64,000 nucleotides of DNA from positions 1-64,000 of the forward strand of contig JAHZKX010000082.1 in assembly GCA_022600195.1 (NCBI GenBank), written 5' to 3'. Origin of the DNA: Planctomycetota bacterium. GTDB taxonomy: Bacteria; Planctomycetota; Planctomycetia; Planctomycetales; Planctomycetaceae. Numbering within the stretch: position 1 is the first letter of the stretch; every line of letters starts with the position of its first letter. Positions 1-8,762 of the stretch are shown piece by piece. The notes under the pieces are model-generated. The model was not told the origin of the DNA and made no database searches. It worked only from the letters and a program-made list of their open reading frames with translations. A program made the position numbers and the translations under genes.

Positions 1-60
1 AACATCGGCACGACGCAACATTGGGATAATCTGGTCTACACCATAACGTTTCTGAGGCAT
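1..60 (-). CDS. IS3-family transposase OrfA, N-terminal 20 residues (partial)
   Basis: Only the first 20 codons are in the window. They read MPQKRYGVDQIIPMLRRADV, matching the start of the OrfA helix-turn-helix protein that binds the IS ends. The ATG is at 60 on the minus strand with AAAGGA about 10 bases upstream. Nothing can be said about whether the transposase is intact, because the rest lies outside the window. Confidence 0.65.
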   Translation of the reverse strand, partial: MPQKRYGVDQIIPMLRRADV

Positions 61-123
61 CTTAAAAAATCCTTTCCGGGCTTCGCCCGGGATGGATTCT
101 CTCATAATCACTGGTACTATTCA
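1..123 (-). mobile_element. Left end of an IS3-family insertion sequence (partial)
   Basis: Read on the minus strand, positions 60 to 1 give an ORF start MPQKRYGVDQIIPMLRRADV, the typical beginning of IS3-family OrfA (helix-turn-helix transposase subunit). An AAAGGA ribosome-binding site lies just upstream at about 70-75. The element runs off the left edge of the window. A GC-rich hairpin (CCGGG-CTTCG-CCCGG region, about 77-91) lies between the transposase start and the neighbouring hydrolase fragment. The outer end is probably near 123, where the minus strand begins TGAATAGTACC, because IS3 elements usually start with TG; this exact boundary is inference. The element seems to have truncated the CocE-like gene that follows. 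Confidence 0.7.
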
Positions 124-430
124 CGGGGATAAGGTCAGTATGGTACGCGCCAGATATCGCAACGGATTAGACAAACCCAGCCTGCTCAAACAGGGTGAAG
201 TGGTGAAGTACACAATCCGCATGAACCCCACTTCAAATGCGTTCCTTCCCGGCCATCGTATTCGTCTCGACATCACCAGCAGCGATTTTCCAAATTACGA
301 CCGCAATCACAACACCGCCGCAAATCAAAACGCAGACGCCACACTAAAAAGTGCCAACCAGACCATACACCACGGAAACAAATACGAAACCAAAATCATC
401 CTGCCCTGGATTGATAGTGAAAACCAGTAA
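92..430 (+). pseudogene. CocE/NonD-type alpha/beta hydrolase, C-terminal fragment
   Basis: The 112 residues match only the C-terminal beta-sandwich of CocE/NonD (S15-type, X-Pro dipeptidyl-peptidase-like) hydrolases. The run VSMVRARYRN, then a VVKYTIRMNPTSNAF segment, GHRIRLDITSSDFPNYDRN and a final KIILPW parallel the end of the complete homologue at 10763-12490. The alpha/beta hydrolase core with the catalytic serine is absent. The ATG at 92 probably lies inside the IS end, and recognisable hydrolase sequence begins only around 124. The gene therefore looks broken by the IS3 element to its left. The remaining piece would have no enzymatic activity. Confidence 0.7.
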
Positions 431-479
431 CGGTAACTAAATGACGCACACAGGCACATTGTAACTTTGGAAAGGAGTT

Positions 480-734
480 ATGAACATTCAACAGGCGACG
501 GTAAAATTCGAGAACGTATTGACGAAGCAATCGGTTGAAGATTGGGCGGATGCTAGAGGGTTTATTGCCGAAGACATATTATCTTTACATTTTGAGGAAA
601 GCTTTGGAGTCGAATGGATCATGATTCACAGTGCCGACAACCATGGTGATTTCCTGCTGTTGAAAGTCAGCACTGATCAGTGGGTCGAGCATCGGGAATT
701 CGTGTTGACGTCCACAGGATCGCTTGCTTGGTAA
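480..734 (+). CDS. Small hypothetical protein (84 aa)
   Basis: A short acidic protein with a strong ribosome-binding site (AAAGGAGTT) directly before the ATG. It contains a central FGVEWIMIHSADNHGDFLLL stretch and ends GSLAW. There is no signal peptide and no membrane segment. I do not recognise a family. It sits between the truncated hydrolase and the truncated Hint protein in a decayed region, so it may itself be a remnant; the good ribosome-binding site is the main reason for calling it. Confidence 0.45.
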   Translation: MNIQQATVKFENVLTKQSVEDWADARGFIAEDILSLHFEESFGVEWIMIHSADNHGDFLLLKVSTDQWVEHREFVLTSTGSLAW

Positions 735-853
735 AGCTACGGGACCAAGCACCTTCGGCACTCAGCGAGGGACCACTTCTGTTGATGAATCCGCAACAGC
801 CGACGATTGCTGCTTCAAATCCGATTAACACTCCGACACAGAAAGGAACTTCG

Positions 854-1327
854 ATGACCGATCGACGCCAACCCGCTCAGGCGGAACAAATAAAATCGTC
901 CCGATTCACGGGTCCGTTATCCTGGCTAAGTATGTTCTGCCTATTGGGTGCTCTGGTCTTTGGCTTTGGCGGCGATAAAACCGATGCGAACGCTGTGACT
1001 CAGGTTGAACCGAAAATGCAAGTCACTGATACGCCGGTCAAATATAAAACCACCGCCATTGAAGATGTGAACATCGGCGAACGACTGTTAGGCAAAAATC
1101 CCATCAAATCCGAAGTTGATGATTTCGTGCCCGATATCATCCCCAGCGATTGGCGGCTGTTGCATCTCACAATGCAAAAGGGCAACGGCAAACGCCTCGA
1201 CATGCAGTTCCTGCGCCCCTTGGAGTGGATGAAATCCAACGGCGCTCAATTAGGAGCGACCATCGATTTGGATCTCCCCGAATTCGACGCCAAAGTCGAT
1301 TCCATCAAACAGTGTCAGCCACTTTAA
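854..1327 (+). pseudogene. Truncated Hint-domain (pre-toxin/intein-like) membrane-anchored protein
   Basis: The start is placed at the ATG at 854 (AAAGGAAC upstream), giving MTDRRQPAQ followed by one hydrophobic segment (about residues 23-40, WLSMFCLLGALVFGFGG). A region beginning KYKTTAIEDVNIGERLLG and continuing WRLLHL and LRPLEWM then resembles the start of Hint domains found in planctomycete polymorphic-toxin-like proteins, where PIEDVxxGxxVL opens the autoprocessing fold. The frame stops after SIKQCQPL, before the body of a Hint domain and before any toxin module. I read it as an N-terminal remnant. An upstream in-frame extension to 680 exists but has no clear ribosome-binding site. Confidence 0.5.
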
Positions 1328-1340
1328 ATCAGGTCTAACT

Positions 1341-2717
1341 TCATTCCTCCACCAGCGCCTTGGTCAACGCTTTCCCCTGTGCCGTTGGCAGCTTCACTCC
1401 CAAAAGTTTGGCAATCGTCGGAGCCACGTCGAGGCTAAGGGTCTTGGGGAGTTTGGTACCCGGCTTGATGCCATAGCCGGAGATCACCAGTGAGCCCAGC
1501 ATGTCCGGATCATCGGGCAGATAACCGTGCGTGCCCCCTTTGGTCTTGCGTGGGGCCACCACATCATCGCCGCCATCACTGTTCGAGAATGAATATCCCG
1601 TTTTTGCTGCCAGCCACAAATCGGGAGCGCGGGAATCCTCCGCGGGAGTCGGCTGACCAAGCTTCGTATATTCATCCGCATCAAGAACAGCCTGAACGCC
1701 CTCCACGGCTGCGAATTGTTTCTTCAACTTCTTGATTGTTTCCGCACGGTTGGCAACATCCAGAATATACACCATGCTCGCACCACCTTGCGCCAGACAA
1801 TAAACCTGCTTTTTCTCCTTCGACAATAACCCTGCTTTTTTCAGCAGCACGTTGGGTCGAATATCTTTTGTAATCGGATAGAAGCCATGATCGCTGGCAA
1901 CAACCAGCGTCGTTTTGTCGCCGTGCGGCGAGAGTTTGATTGCTTCGCCAATATCTCGCAGGCGGTCATCAATATAACTGACCGACCAGTATGCCTGCGG
2001 ACTGCGGGGACCGTACTGGTGTTCGATGTGATCGACTTCAACGAGGTGAATCATCAGCAGGTTCGGCGGATGATTTTGGAACAGGTGCCGTGCCATACGG
2101 GAATAAAGCCAGTCCCGTTTCACACCGCCACCTTTTTCACGCGTCCAGTCGCCGTGCAGATCAACGGGCAATCCCGCTTTCCGCAATTCGTCCAGCCAGA
2201 CCTTCGTTCCATACTTGGGCCACGCCTCTTTGCCAAACATGTCCGGCACAGTCCAGTCCAGCGTACGGGCATTCCGTGTCGCCGGCCAGATGATTCCCGC
2301 GGTAACCAACCCGGCATTATGGGCCACATCATAAACGGTGGGCACTTTGAGAATCTGATCTTTATCAAACAACGGGTCAGGAATGAACGCCACCGATGTA
2401 GCACTCTTACGATCCAGATAGTTATTACCGATCACGCCATGTTTCGCGGGAGTTGTGCCGGTAACCAGAGTAGTATGATTGGGCCACGTGACAGTCGGGA
2501 ACGAACAGACCAGACCATCCGCACGGGCTCCGTTTTTCGCCAGTGACTTCAAGTAGGGCATGTCGGCCAGAGGATCATCCAGATAAAAATTGGCCAACCC
2601 GTCCACGCTCACCAGAATCACACACCGGTCCTCATGCGCTTCGGCAGCATCAGCCACCAGACCCATGTTGAGCATAAACAGACAAATCAAAATGGAACCC
2701 ACAATTTTTTCACGCAT
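1341..2717 (-). CDS. Secreted type I phosphodiesterase / nucleotide pyrophosphatase family protein
   Basis: An alkaline-phosphatase-superfamily phosphodiesterase, probably exported: residues 1-27 form a signal peptide ending VADAAEA. Metal and nucleophile motifs are in the expected order. Asp39 lies in VILVSVDG, the FPTVTWPNHTTLVTG block at 73-87 carries the Thr nucleophile (Thr77 by family comparison), and later come HLVEVDHIEHQYG, VVASDHGF and GGTHGYLPDDPDM. The 458-residue length is normal for ENPP-like bacterial enzymes, which cleave phosphodiester or pyrophosphate bonds of nucleotides or lipids. The substrate cannot be told from sequence. It is convergent with the Hint fragment and divergent from the DUF1553 gene. 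Confidence 0.85.
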   Translation of the reverse strand: MREKIVGSILICLFMLNMGLVADAAEAHEDRCVILVSVDGLANFYLDDPLADMPYLKSLAKNGARADGLVCSFPTVTWPNHTTLVTGTTPAKHGVIGNNYLDRKSATSVAFIPDPLFDKDQILKVPTVYDVAHNAGLVTAGIIWPATRNARTLDWTVPDMFGKEAWPKYGTKVWLDELRKAGLPVDLHGDWTREKGGGVKRDWLYSRMARHLFQNHPPNLLMIHLVEVDHIEHQYGPRSPQAYWSVSYIDDRLRDIGEAIKLSPHGDKTTLVVASDHGFYPITKDIRPNVLLKKAGLLSKEKKQVYCLAQGGASMVYILDVANRAETIKKLKKQFAAVEGVQAVLDADEYTKLGQPTPAEDSRAPDLWLAAKTGYSFSNSDGGDDVVAPRKTKGGTHGYLPDDPDMLGSLVISGYGIKPGTKLPKTLSLDVAPTIAKLLGVKLPTAQGKALTKALVEE

Positions 2718-3010
2718 GAAACAGTATCTCCAAAGTTCATAATAAAATGACTCAGTCGCTCAGACCCTTCATCAGGCAGACGCCCATTCATTTTGCAGCA
2801 CCCTAGGACACAATGCAACCGAGAGCGTTCACTTTGCTCACTCATTTGATCACCGAACCACTCAGAAACAGGAAAAAACGCTGTCACACTTCATTTATTC
2901 GAAGGCGATTCTATTACTACCGGTTGCCTGAATTCACTGTTATAATAAATTCATCGTTTATATGAGGTCAAATCAACTGCGGCTAACCGAGCGCTACCTG
3001 GAGTCTGTCT
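2718..3010. promoter_or_regulatory. Divergent intergenic region with a candidate plus-strand promoter
   Basis: The stretch separates the minus-strand phosphodiesterase from the plus-strand DUF1553 operon. A perfect TATAAT lies at 2941-2946, about 65 bases before the GTG start at 3011. No good -35 hexamer sits 17 bases upstream; the nearest TTG-containing hexamer (2924-2929) is too close. I see no hairpin or RNA gene here. Confidence 0.35.
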
Positions 3011-6000
3011 GTGTTGAATACCACCAAAAGAATTCTGATAACGCTACCAACTCTGCTCTTTCCCTGTCTTGCCCTGGCGGACGATAAAATCGAGTTCAAC
3101 CGCCATGTGCTGCCGATTCTTTCCAACCACTGTTATGTCTGCCATGGACCAGATGCCGCTACACGTGAAGCCGGTCTCCGTCTGGATCAGCGCGATTCAG
3201 CGACCGGAAAAGCCGACTCGGGAAAATCAGCGATCACCCCCGGCGATGTACAGGCCAGCGAACTCATTCGACGCATCACAACGAATGATCCAGACGAACG
3301 TATGCCTCCCGCCGAGGGGCATAAACCCCTCAATGCAAGTCAGATTGCAATTCTCAAAGCATGGATCAAACAGGGAGCCGGATTCCAGCAGCACTGGGCG
3401 TTCGTAGCACCGAAGCAACCGAAAATTCCCCAGCCGAAAAATAGACGCTGGCCCAAAAATAACATTGACCATTTTGTACTGGAAAGACTGGAACGTGACG
3501 GAAAGAAACCCGCCCGCGAAGCGACTCGTGAAACACTCATTCGCCGCGTCGCCTTTGATCTGACAGGCCTGCCACCAACGCTGGAAGAAATATTCGAGTT
3601 TGTCGTCGATCAAAATCCCAAAGCTTACGAAGAGATGGTTAACCATTATCTTGCCTCCCCCGCGTATGGCGAACACATGGCCCGGCACTGGCTAGATCTC
3701 GCCCGCTATGCAGACACTAACGGCTATCAATACGATACCGAACGTGAACAATGGATCTGGCGCGACTGGGTCATCAACGCGTACAACAAGAATAAACCCT
3801 TCAATGAATTTACCATCGAACAACTGGCCGGCGATCTTCTGCCAAAAGCAACGGACCAGCAAAAACTGGCAACCGGCTTCAACCGAAATCACGGCATCAC
3901 CATCGAAGGCGGAATCATTGATGAAGAATATCGTACCGAATATGTCATGGATCGCCTCGTAACCACCGGTGAAGTCTGGCTCGCATTAACCATCGGCTGC
4001 GCACGCTGTCACGAACATAAATTCGATCCCATTTCGCAAAAAGAATTTTACCAGCTCTATGCGTTTTTCAATCAGGTGCCCGAAAAAGGCATGCGGGGGT
4101 TTACCCCTTCAGCGCGCATCCCTTCACCTCTGGCATCAATCTCGGTGCAAAAAAACAAATCGGAACTCGCGCGGCTGAAACTGGAATTGAAAAAATCAGT
4201 CGACGTCGACCCATTCCTCAATCAGTGGGCAAAGCGCATTACGGCACAACCAGAGAGCGGCTGGTTGGTCGTAGAGCCGACTACGATGAAATCTTCTGGC
4301 GGAACAACACTCAAAAAACTGCCCGATCATTCGGTTCTCGCAAACGGGGCCAATCCGCGACACGATGTTTACGATATCACGGCCCAATCCGATGTTAAAA
4401 AAATCACCGCAGTCCGGTTGGAAGCCCTCACCCATAAATCACTGCCCGGCGGCGGTCCCGGTCGGCACAGTAATTCCAATTTCGTCTTGAGCGAATTCGA
4501 ACTGACGGCGGTTTCGCTCGCAGATCCCTCCCAGAAAAAAACAGTCAAATTCAAAAAAGCCATCGCCGACTATTCGCAAAAAGGCTACGAAGTCGACAAA
4601 GCCATCGATGGCAACGCAACGGGCAATAACGGCTGGGCCGTTGATGGCCCCACCCGCAAACTTCCCGCGACCGCGGTCTTCATTGCGGAATCACCCTTCG
4701 GTTTCGAGCAAGGGACCGAGCTGCAGTTTCGTCTGCGTCATGAAGCAGGTTTCGCAACGCACGGCGTAGGTCGCCCCCGACTTTCGATTACCAGAGATGC
4801 CCCCTCCACGATCAAACTACAGGGAATTCCATCCAACATTCGACAAATCGCCGGCAAAATACAAAATCAGCGAACGAAAGGCGAACAAAAACAACTCCGC
4901 GACTATTTCCTCGCACATCACAACCCGCAACAGGCGTTAAAGCAACGCATCGCCGCGATAGAAAAGCAAATACAGGCCGCTGTTCCCGCAACCATGATCA
5001 TGCAGGACCTGGCAAAACCACGGGCCACGTTTCTGCTCGAACGTGGGCAATACAATGAACCCCGCGATCAGGTGTCTGCGGACGTTCCTTCAATCTTTCC
5101 CGCAATGGCGAAAACCGTACCCAAAAATAGACTCGGTTTTGCGAACTGGCTGGTGGATCCACGTCATCCACTCACCGCGCGAGTGGCCGTCAATCGATAC
5201 TGGCAACGCATCTTCGGCTTGGGTCTGGTGAAAACGTCAGAAGACTTCGGCATTCAAGGCGAACTGCCCAGCCATCCCGAACTACTCGACTGGCTCGCTT
5301 TGGAATTCATTCGCAGCGGCTGGGATGTCAAACAGATGCAGCGATTGATTCTAACTTCCGCCACCTATCGACAGACATCGCATGTCGGGGCCAACGCTTA
5401 TCAAGACGATCCCGAAAATCGACTGCTCGCCCGCGGACCACGCATGCGACTGGATGCCGAGGAAATTCGGGACGCCATCCTCGCCACCAGTGGCTTGCTG
5501 GTGCAACAGCTGGGTGGGAAAAGCGTCTATCCCTATCAACCAAAGGGACTCTGGCTCGAATTGAATAACCGGCCCAGTTACTCCAAAGAATACGCACGTG
5601 GAAAGGGAGACGATCTCTATCGACGCAGCATGTATACTTTCTGGAAGCGAACGGTCCCCTCTCCTATGTTGAAAACACTCGATGCACCCGAACGCGAGTT
5701 CTGCACCATCAGGCGCTCACGCACCAACACACCACTACAGGCACTGCTCTTGCTGAACGGTCCACAATTTGTCGAAGCGGCTCGCAAACTGGCAGAACGC
5801 ATGTTGATAGTGGGAGGCGACACGACTGATGATAAAATCACATATGGATTTCGTCTCGTCACCGCACGCATGCCCAGCGATGAAGAACTCGCTGTCTTTC
5901 GTCAGGCGTATCAATCGGAATTAAACTATTTTAACAGTGATAAAAGTGCCGCACTGAAACTGCTTCAGGTGGGAGATTCACCATTGAATCCGAAATTAAA

Positions 6001-6076
6001 TCACGCACAATGGGCTGCTTTCACCAGCCTGACGCGTCTATTTCTCAACCTCGACGAAGCGATTACCAAGGGATAA
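3011..6076 (+). CDS. DUF1549/DUF1553 planctomycete cytochrome protein (PSCyt1-PSCyt2-PSD1)
   Basis: A large exported protein of the type expanded in Planctomycetes. GTG start with GGAG upstream; residues 1-23 are a signal peptide ending LALA. A heme c motif (Cys41, Cys44, His45 in CYVCHGPD) opens the PSCyt1 module. The PSCyt2/DUF1549 region follows and contains the second conserved CARCHEHKFDPI motif. A middle portion looks carbohydrate-binding-like, with a GNATGNNGWAVDG segment. The C-terminal DUF1553 module carries LVDPRHPLTARVAVNRYW and TSATYRQTS. The function is unknown; it is thought to work with DUF1501 proteins in the periplasm. The DUF1501 gene follows after six bases, so the two are surely co-transcribed. 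Confidence 0.9.
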   Translation: MLNTTKRILITLPTLLFPCLALADDKIEFNRHVLPILSNHCYVCHGPDAATREAGLRLDQRDSATGKADSGKSAITPGDVQASELIRRITTNDPDERMPPAEGHKPLNASQIAILKAWIKQGAGFQQHWAFVAPKQPKIPQPKNRRWPKNNIDHFVLERLERDGKKPAREATRETLIRRVAFDLTGLPPTLEEIFEFVVDQNPKAYEEMVNHYLASPAYGEHMARHWLDLARYADTNGYQYDTEREQWIWRDWVINAYNKNKPFNEFTIEQLAGDLLPKATDQQKLATGFNRNHGITIEGGIIDEEYRTEYVMDRLVTTGEVWLALTIGCARCHEHKFDPISQKEFYQLYAFFNQVPEKGMRGFTPSARIPSPLASISVQKNKSELARLKLELKKSVDVDPFLNQWAKRITAQPESGWLVVEPTTMKSSGGTTLKKLPDHSVLANGANPRHDVYDITAQSDVKKITAVRLEALTHKSLPGGGPGRHSNSNFVLSEFELTAVSLADPSQKKTVKFKKAIADYSQKGYEVDKAIDGNATGNNGWAVDGPTRKLPATAVFIAESPFGFEQGTELQFRLRHEAGFATHGVGRPRLSITRDAPSTIKLQGIPSNIRQIAGKIQNQRTKGEQKQLRDYFLAHHNPQQALKQRIAAIEKQIQAAVPATMIMQDLAKPRATFLLERGQYNEPRDQVSADVPSIFPAMAKTVPKNRLGFANWLVDPRHPLTARVAVNRYWQRIFGLGLVKTSEDFGIQGELPSHPELLDWLALEFIRSGWDVKQMQRLILTSATYRQTSHVGANAYQDDPENRLLARGPRMRLDAEEIRDAILATSGLLVQQLGGKSVYPYQPKGLWLELNNRPSYSKEYARGKGDDLYRRSMYTFWKRTVPSPMLKTLDAPEREFCTIRRSRTNTPLQALLLLNGPQFVEAARKLAERMLIVGGDTTDDKITYGFRLVTARMPSDEELAVFRQAYQSELNYFNSDKSAALKLLQVGDSPLNPKLNHAQWAAFTSLTRLFLNLDEAITKG

Positions 6077-6081
6077 AAACC

Positions 6082-7542
6082 ATGCCTCACCCCTTATCTG
6101 ATTTGCAAATGCTCGAAAACCGACGCCAGTTCTTCGGCCGTTCGACGACAGGTATCGGCACGATAGCCCTCGCCTCGCTGCTCAACGGGAATCTTTTCGC
6201 CAAAGAGAAATCAGGCGCCACCCCCCGCGTCGGCGGATTGGCAGACATTCCTCACTTCGCTCCCAAAGCAAAACGTGTCATCTATCTCCTCCAATCCGGT
6301 GCTCCCTCTCAAGTGGACTTGCTCGACCACAAGCCTTCACTCGAAAAACTGCACATGACCGAGTTGCCCGACAGCATCCGCAATGGACAGCGACTGACAG
6401 GGATGACCGCCGGTCAGAAAAAATTTCCCATTGTCAAATCGCCGTGGAAATTCAGACAATGTGGGAAATCGGGAACGTGGCTCAGCGATCTCCTGCCGCA
6501 TATGCAGACGGTTGCAGATGACATATGTGTAATCAATTCCGTGCATACCGAAGCCATCAACCACGACCCCGCGATCACCTTTTTTCAATCCGGACATCAG
6601 CAACCGGGTCGCCCCAGCATCGGAGCCTGGCTGAGCTACGGGCTGGGAAGCGAGACCGAAAACCTGCCCTCATTTGTTGTGCTGCTCAGTAAAAATTCGT
6701 TCAATCAGGCCCAGCCACTCTACGATCGATTATGGGGCAGCGGCTTTTTATCTTCGAAGTATCAGGGCGTCAAATTTCGCAGCCAGGGAGACCCGGTTTT
6801 GTACCTCAGCGATCCAGCAGGTGGCAGCGACGCCAATCGAAGAGTCATGCTCGACCGTCTGGCGAAACTCAATCAAATCCGGGAACAGGAAATTGGCGAT
6901 CCGGAAATCACCGCACGCATCGCCCAATATGAAATGGCATACCGCATGCAGACTTCGGTGCCGGAACTGGCCGACATTTCCACGGAATCGGAAAGTACAT
7001 TAAAGATGTATGGAGATGATGTCAAAGAACCCGGCTCACACGCCGCCAACTGTCTGCTTGCCCGCAGACTGGCCGAACGCGGCGTGCGATTCATTCAGGT
7101 CTTTCATCGTGGCTGGGATCATCACAGCAATGTGCAAAAGAATTTACCCACGCTGGCCAAGCAAACCGATCAAGGCTCAGCGGCCCTCATCGCAGATCTC
7201 AAACAGCGCGGTATGCTCGACGAAACACTCGTCATCTGGGGCGGCGAATTCGGACGCACCGTCTATTCACAAGGCAACCCGCAGGCCTTCGGCCGCGATC
7301 ATCATCCCCGTTGTTTCTCGATCTGGATGGCAGGTGGCGGCATCAAACCCGGCATGACCTACGGAAAAACAGACGACTATTGCTACAACGTAGTCGAGAA
7401 CCCGATGCACGTGCACGACTTCCACGCCACCATCCTGCAATGTCTCGGCATCAATCACGAACGCCTCACCTACCGCTTCCAGGGCCGCGACTACCGACTC
7501 ACCGACGTCCACGGAAACGTAGCCAAAGACATCCTGACTTAA
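6082..7542 (+). CDS. DUF1501 family exported protein
   Basis: The ATG at 6082 is chosen because AAGGGAT precedes it and because it gives MPHPLSDLQMLENRRQFF, an N-terminus with a Tat-like RRQFF motif and hydrophobic stretch. An upstream in-frame ATG at 6010 would overlap the preceding gene. Family landmarks visible: VIYLLQSGAPSQVDLLDHKP, a SVHTEAINHDPAITFFQSGHQ-like His-rich segment (split here), RFIQVFHRGWDHH, WGGEFGRTVY and GRDHHPRCFSIWMAGGG. These fit the alkaline-phosphatase-like fold proposed for DUF1501. It is co-transcribed with the DUF1553 gene upstream and probably acts as its partner; the activity is unknown. Confidence 0.9.
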   Translation: MPHPLSDLQMLENRRQFFGRSTTGIGTIALASLLNGNLFAKEKSGATPRVGGLADIPHFAPKAKRVIYLLQSGAPSQVDLLDHKPSLEKLHMTELPDSIRNGQRLTGMTAGQKKFPIVKSPWKFRQCGKSGTWLSDLLPHMQTVADDICVINSVHTEAINHDPAITFFQSGHQQPGRPSIGAWLSYGLGSETENLPSFVVLLSKNSFNQAQPLYDRLWGSGFLSSKYQGVKFRSQGDPVLYLSDPAGGSDANRRVMLDRLAKLNQIREQEIGDPEITARIAQYEMAYRMQTSVPELADISTESESTLKMYGDDVKEPGSHAANCLLARRLAERGVRFIQVFHRGWDHHSNVQKNLPTLAKQTDQGSAALIADLKQRGMLDETLVIWGGEFGRTVYSQGNPQAFGRDHHPRCFSIWMAGGGIKPGMTYGKTDDYCYNVVENPMHVHDFHATILQCLGINHERLTYRFQGRDYRLTDVHGNVAKDILT

Positions 7543-7599
7543 ATATTTGAGCGGCACGGCGCTAGCCGCCGTTGTTGAATTATAGAAAAGAAATAAAAC

Positions 7600-8289
7600 G
7601 TGTTCAAATCCTTTCTGATTTCCTTAACCGTCTGTGTGTTCGTATCACCAGTCAATACCATTGCCGCGGAAGTGATCAACGCAGGTGTCGGCGGAAATCG
7701 GAGCTCCCAACTCTTAAAACGCCTCAACCGAGATGTACTCGCCCACCATCCCACGGCTGTAATACTCATGGTCGGAACAAACGACCGACTCAATTCGGGC
7801 GGCTTCATTACAGCAGAAAATTACAGAAAAAACGTCATCACACTCATCGACAAGATTCAGGCAGGCGGCGCAAAAGTAGTATTGATAACACCACCACCCT
7901 GCATCCCCGAGCTGTTGTTCAACCGCCACGATCCCAAAAAGTTTGCCGACCAGTCCCCCGTCGAACGCATGCAGGAAGTCCGCACGATTCTACTGGAGAC
8001 TTCCAAACAGAAAAAGATCCCGTTAATCGACTTCCATCAATATCTCATCCAACACAAGATCGCCGATCAAAAGAAATCCAGCATCCTGCGCAACATCGCC
8101 AACACCGGCATCAAGGATGGAGTCCATCTGACTCCCGCAGGTTACCAACTCCTCGCAAAACTGGTTGCCCAAAAGTTGACAGCAGAAAAAATCGATGTCA
8201 AAAAAGTAATCTGCTTCGGCGACAGCCTGACACAGGGGTCAGCCAAAGTAAACTACCCGGCCTACCTGAAAGAGCAGTTAAGAGAATAA
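7600..8289 (+). CDS. Exported SGNH/GDSL hydrolase with apparently permuted motif order
   Basis: GTG start with GAAAAG upstream; signal peptide to about Ala23. The SGNH blocks are all present but rotated. Block II (NAGVGGN, residues 27-33) comes immediately after the signal peptide, block III (VGTND, 58-62) follows, then the DxxH of block V (Asp173, His176 in DGVHLTPAGY). Block I (ICFGDSLTQG, nucleophile Ser209) comes at the extreme C-terminus, followed by YPAYLKEQLRE and the stop. In ordinary members block I comes first and that YPAYL-like helix leads directly into NAGVGGN. The protein is therefore complete but appears circularly permuted. It lies 58 bases after the DUF1501 gene and probably shares its transcript. 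Likely an esterase or acetyl-esterase; substrate unknown. Confidence 0.8.
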   Translation: MFKSFLISLTVCVFVSPVNTIAAEVINAGVGGNRSSQLLKRLNRDVLAHHPTAVILMVGTNDRLNSGGFITAENYRKNVITLIDKIQAGGAKVVLITPPPCIPELLFNRHDPKKFADQSPVERMQEVRTILLETSKQKKIPLIDFHQYLIQHKIADQKKSSILRNIANTGIKDGVHLTPAGYQLLAKLVAQKLTAEKIDVKKVICFGDSLTQGSAKVNYPAYLKEQLRE

Positions 8290-8398
8290 GGTTTCACGAA
8301 CCAAAACATGAGCGTCTCGAGCACGTTGGGTTCGTCTTATCGGTGTGGGCCTGCTAAACAGATAGACGGGAACTATGTTTCTAAATACAATTCTTCGC

Positions 8399-8683
8399 TC
8401 ACCGCTCAGCGAGTGAACAATTTAAGGTCAGGATCGATGCGTTCTTCAGCGTCAATTGGGGAATCTCATCGGGATTGAATGCCAGATGGTAACCGGTTTC
8501 AGACGACGGATGCTCCGAGTCATCAACGGTATCTGCCATGGCAGACAACAGGCCGGCGAACGCCCGGAACGAATTAGTGTCTCCGATAACCCGCACGCGC
8601 TGTCCATCACCACCCGTATTCGGGTCAACTTCGATATCAAGCTGCCAGTTCGGGTTCTCAATCAACTGTTGAATTGAATTCAT
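8399..8683 (-). CDS. Hypothetical protein (94 aa)
   Basis: A small soluble acidic protein beginning MNSIQQLIENPNW, with a GGDGQRVRVIGD segment and ending LTLNCSLAER. GGATGG lies about seven bases before the ATG. I do not recognise a family; the composition is that of a real cytoplasmic protein. It is transcribed toward the SGNH operon and is preceded on the same strand by the nitrilase gene, which ends 80 bases upstream. Confidence 0.6.
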   Translation of the reverse strand: MNSIQQLIENPNWQLDIEVDPNTGGDGQRVRVIGDTNSFRAFAGLLSAMADTVDDSEHPSSETGYHLAFNPDEIPQLTLKNASILTLNCSLAER

Positions 8684-8762
8684 GAAACACCATCCGAAAA
8701 TATGAGAATTTTATTTTGTTACTGCGTCTGGCAATTTCTATCTGGTCTCGCGCTCCACAGTC

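Noticed and set aside
1887..2546. Long plus-strand frame of 219 codons opposite the phosphodiesterase gene
   Set aside because: It is the antisense shadow of a well-supported gene and its translation has no recognisable motif.
7572..8357. 261-codon plus-strand frame over the SGNH gene
   Set aside because: Low-complexity, Arg/Pro/His-rich translation in a different frame of a gene with clear catalytic motifs.
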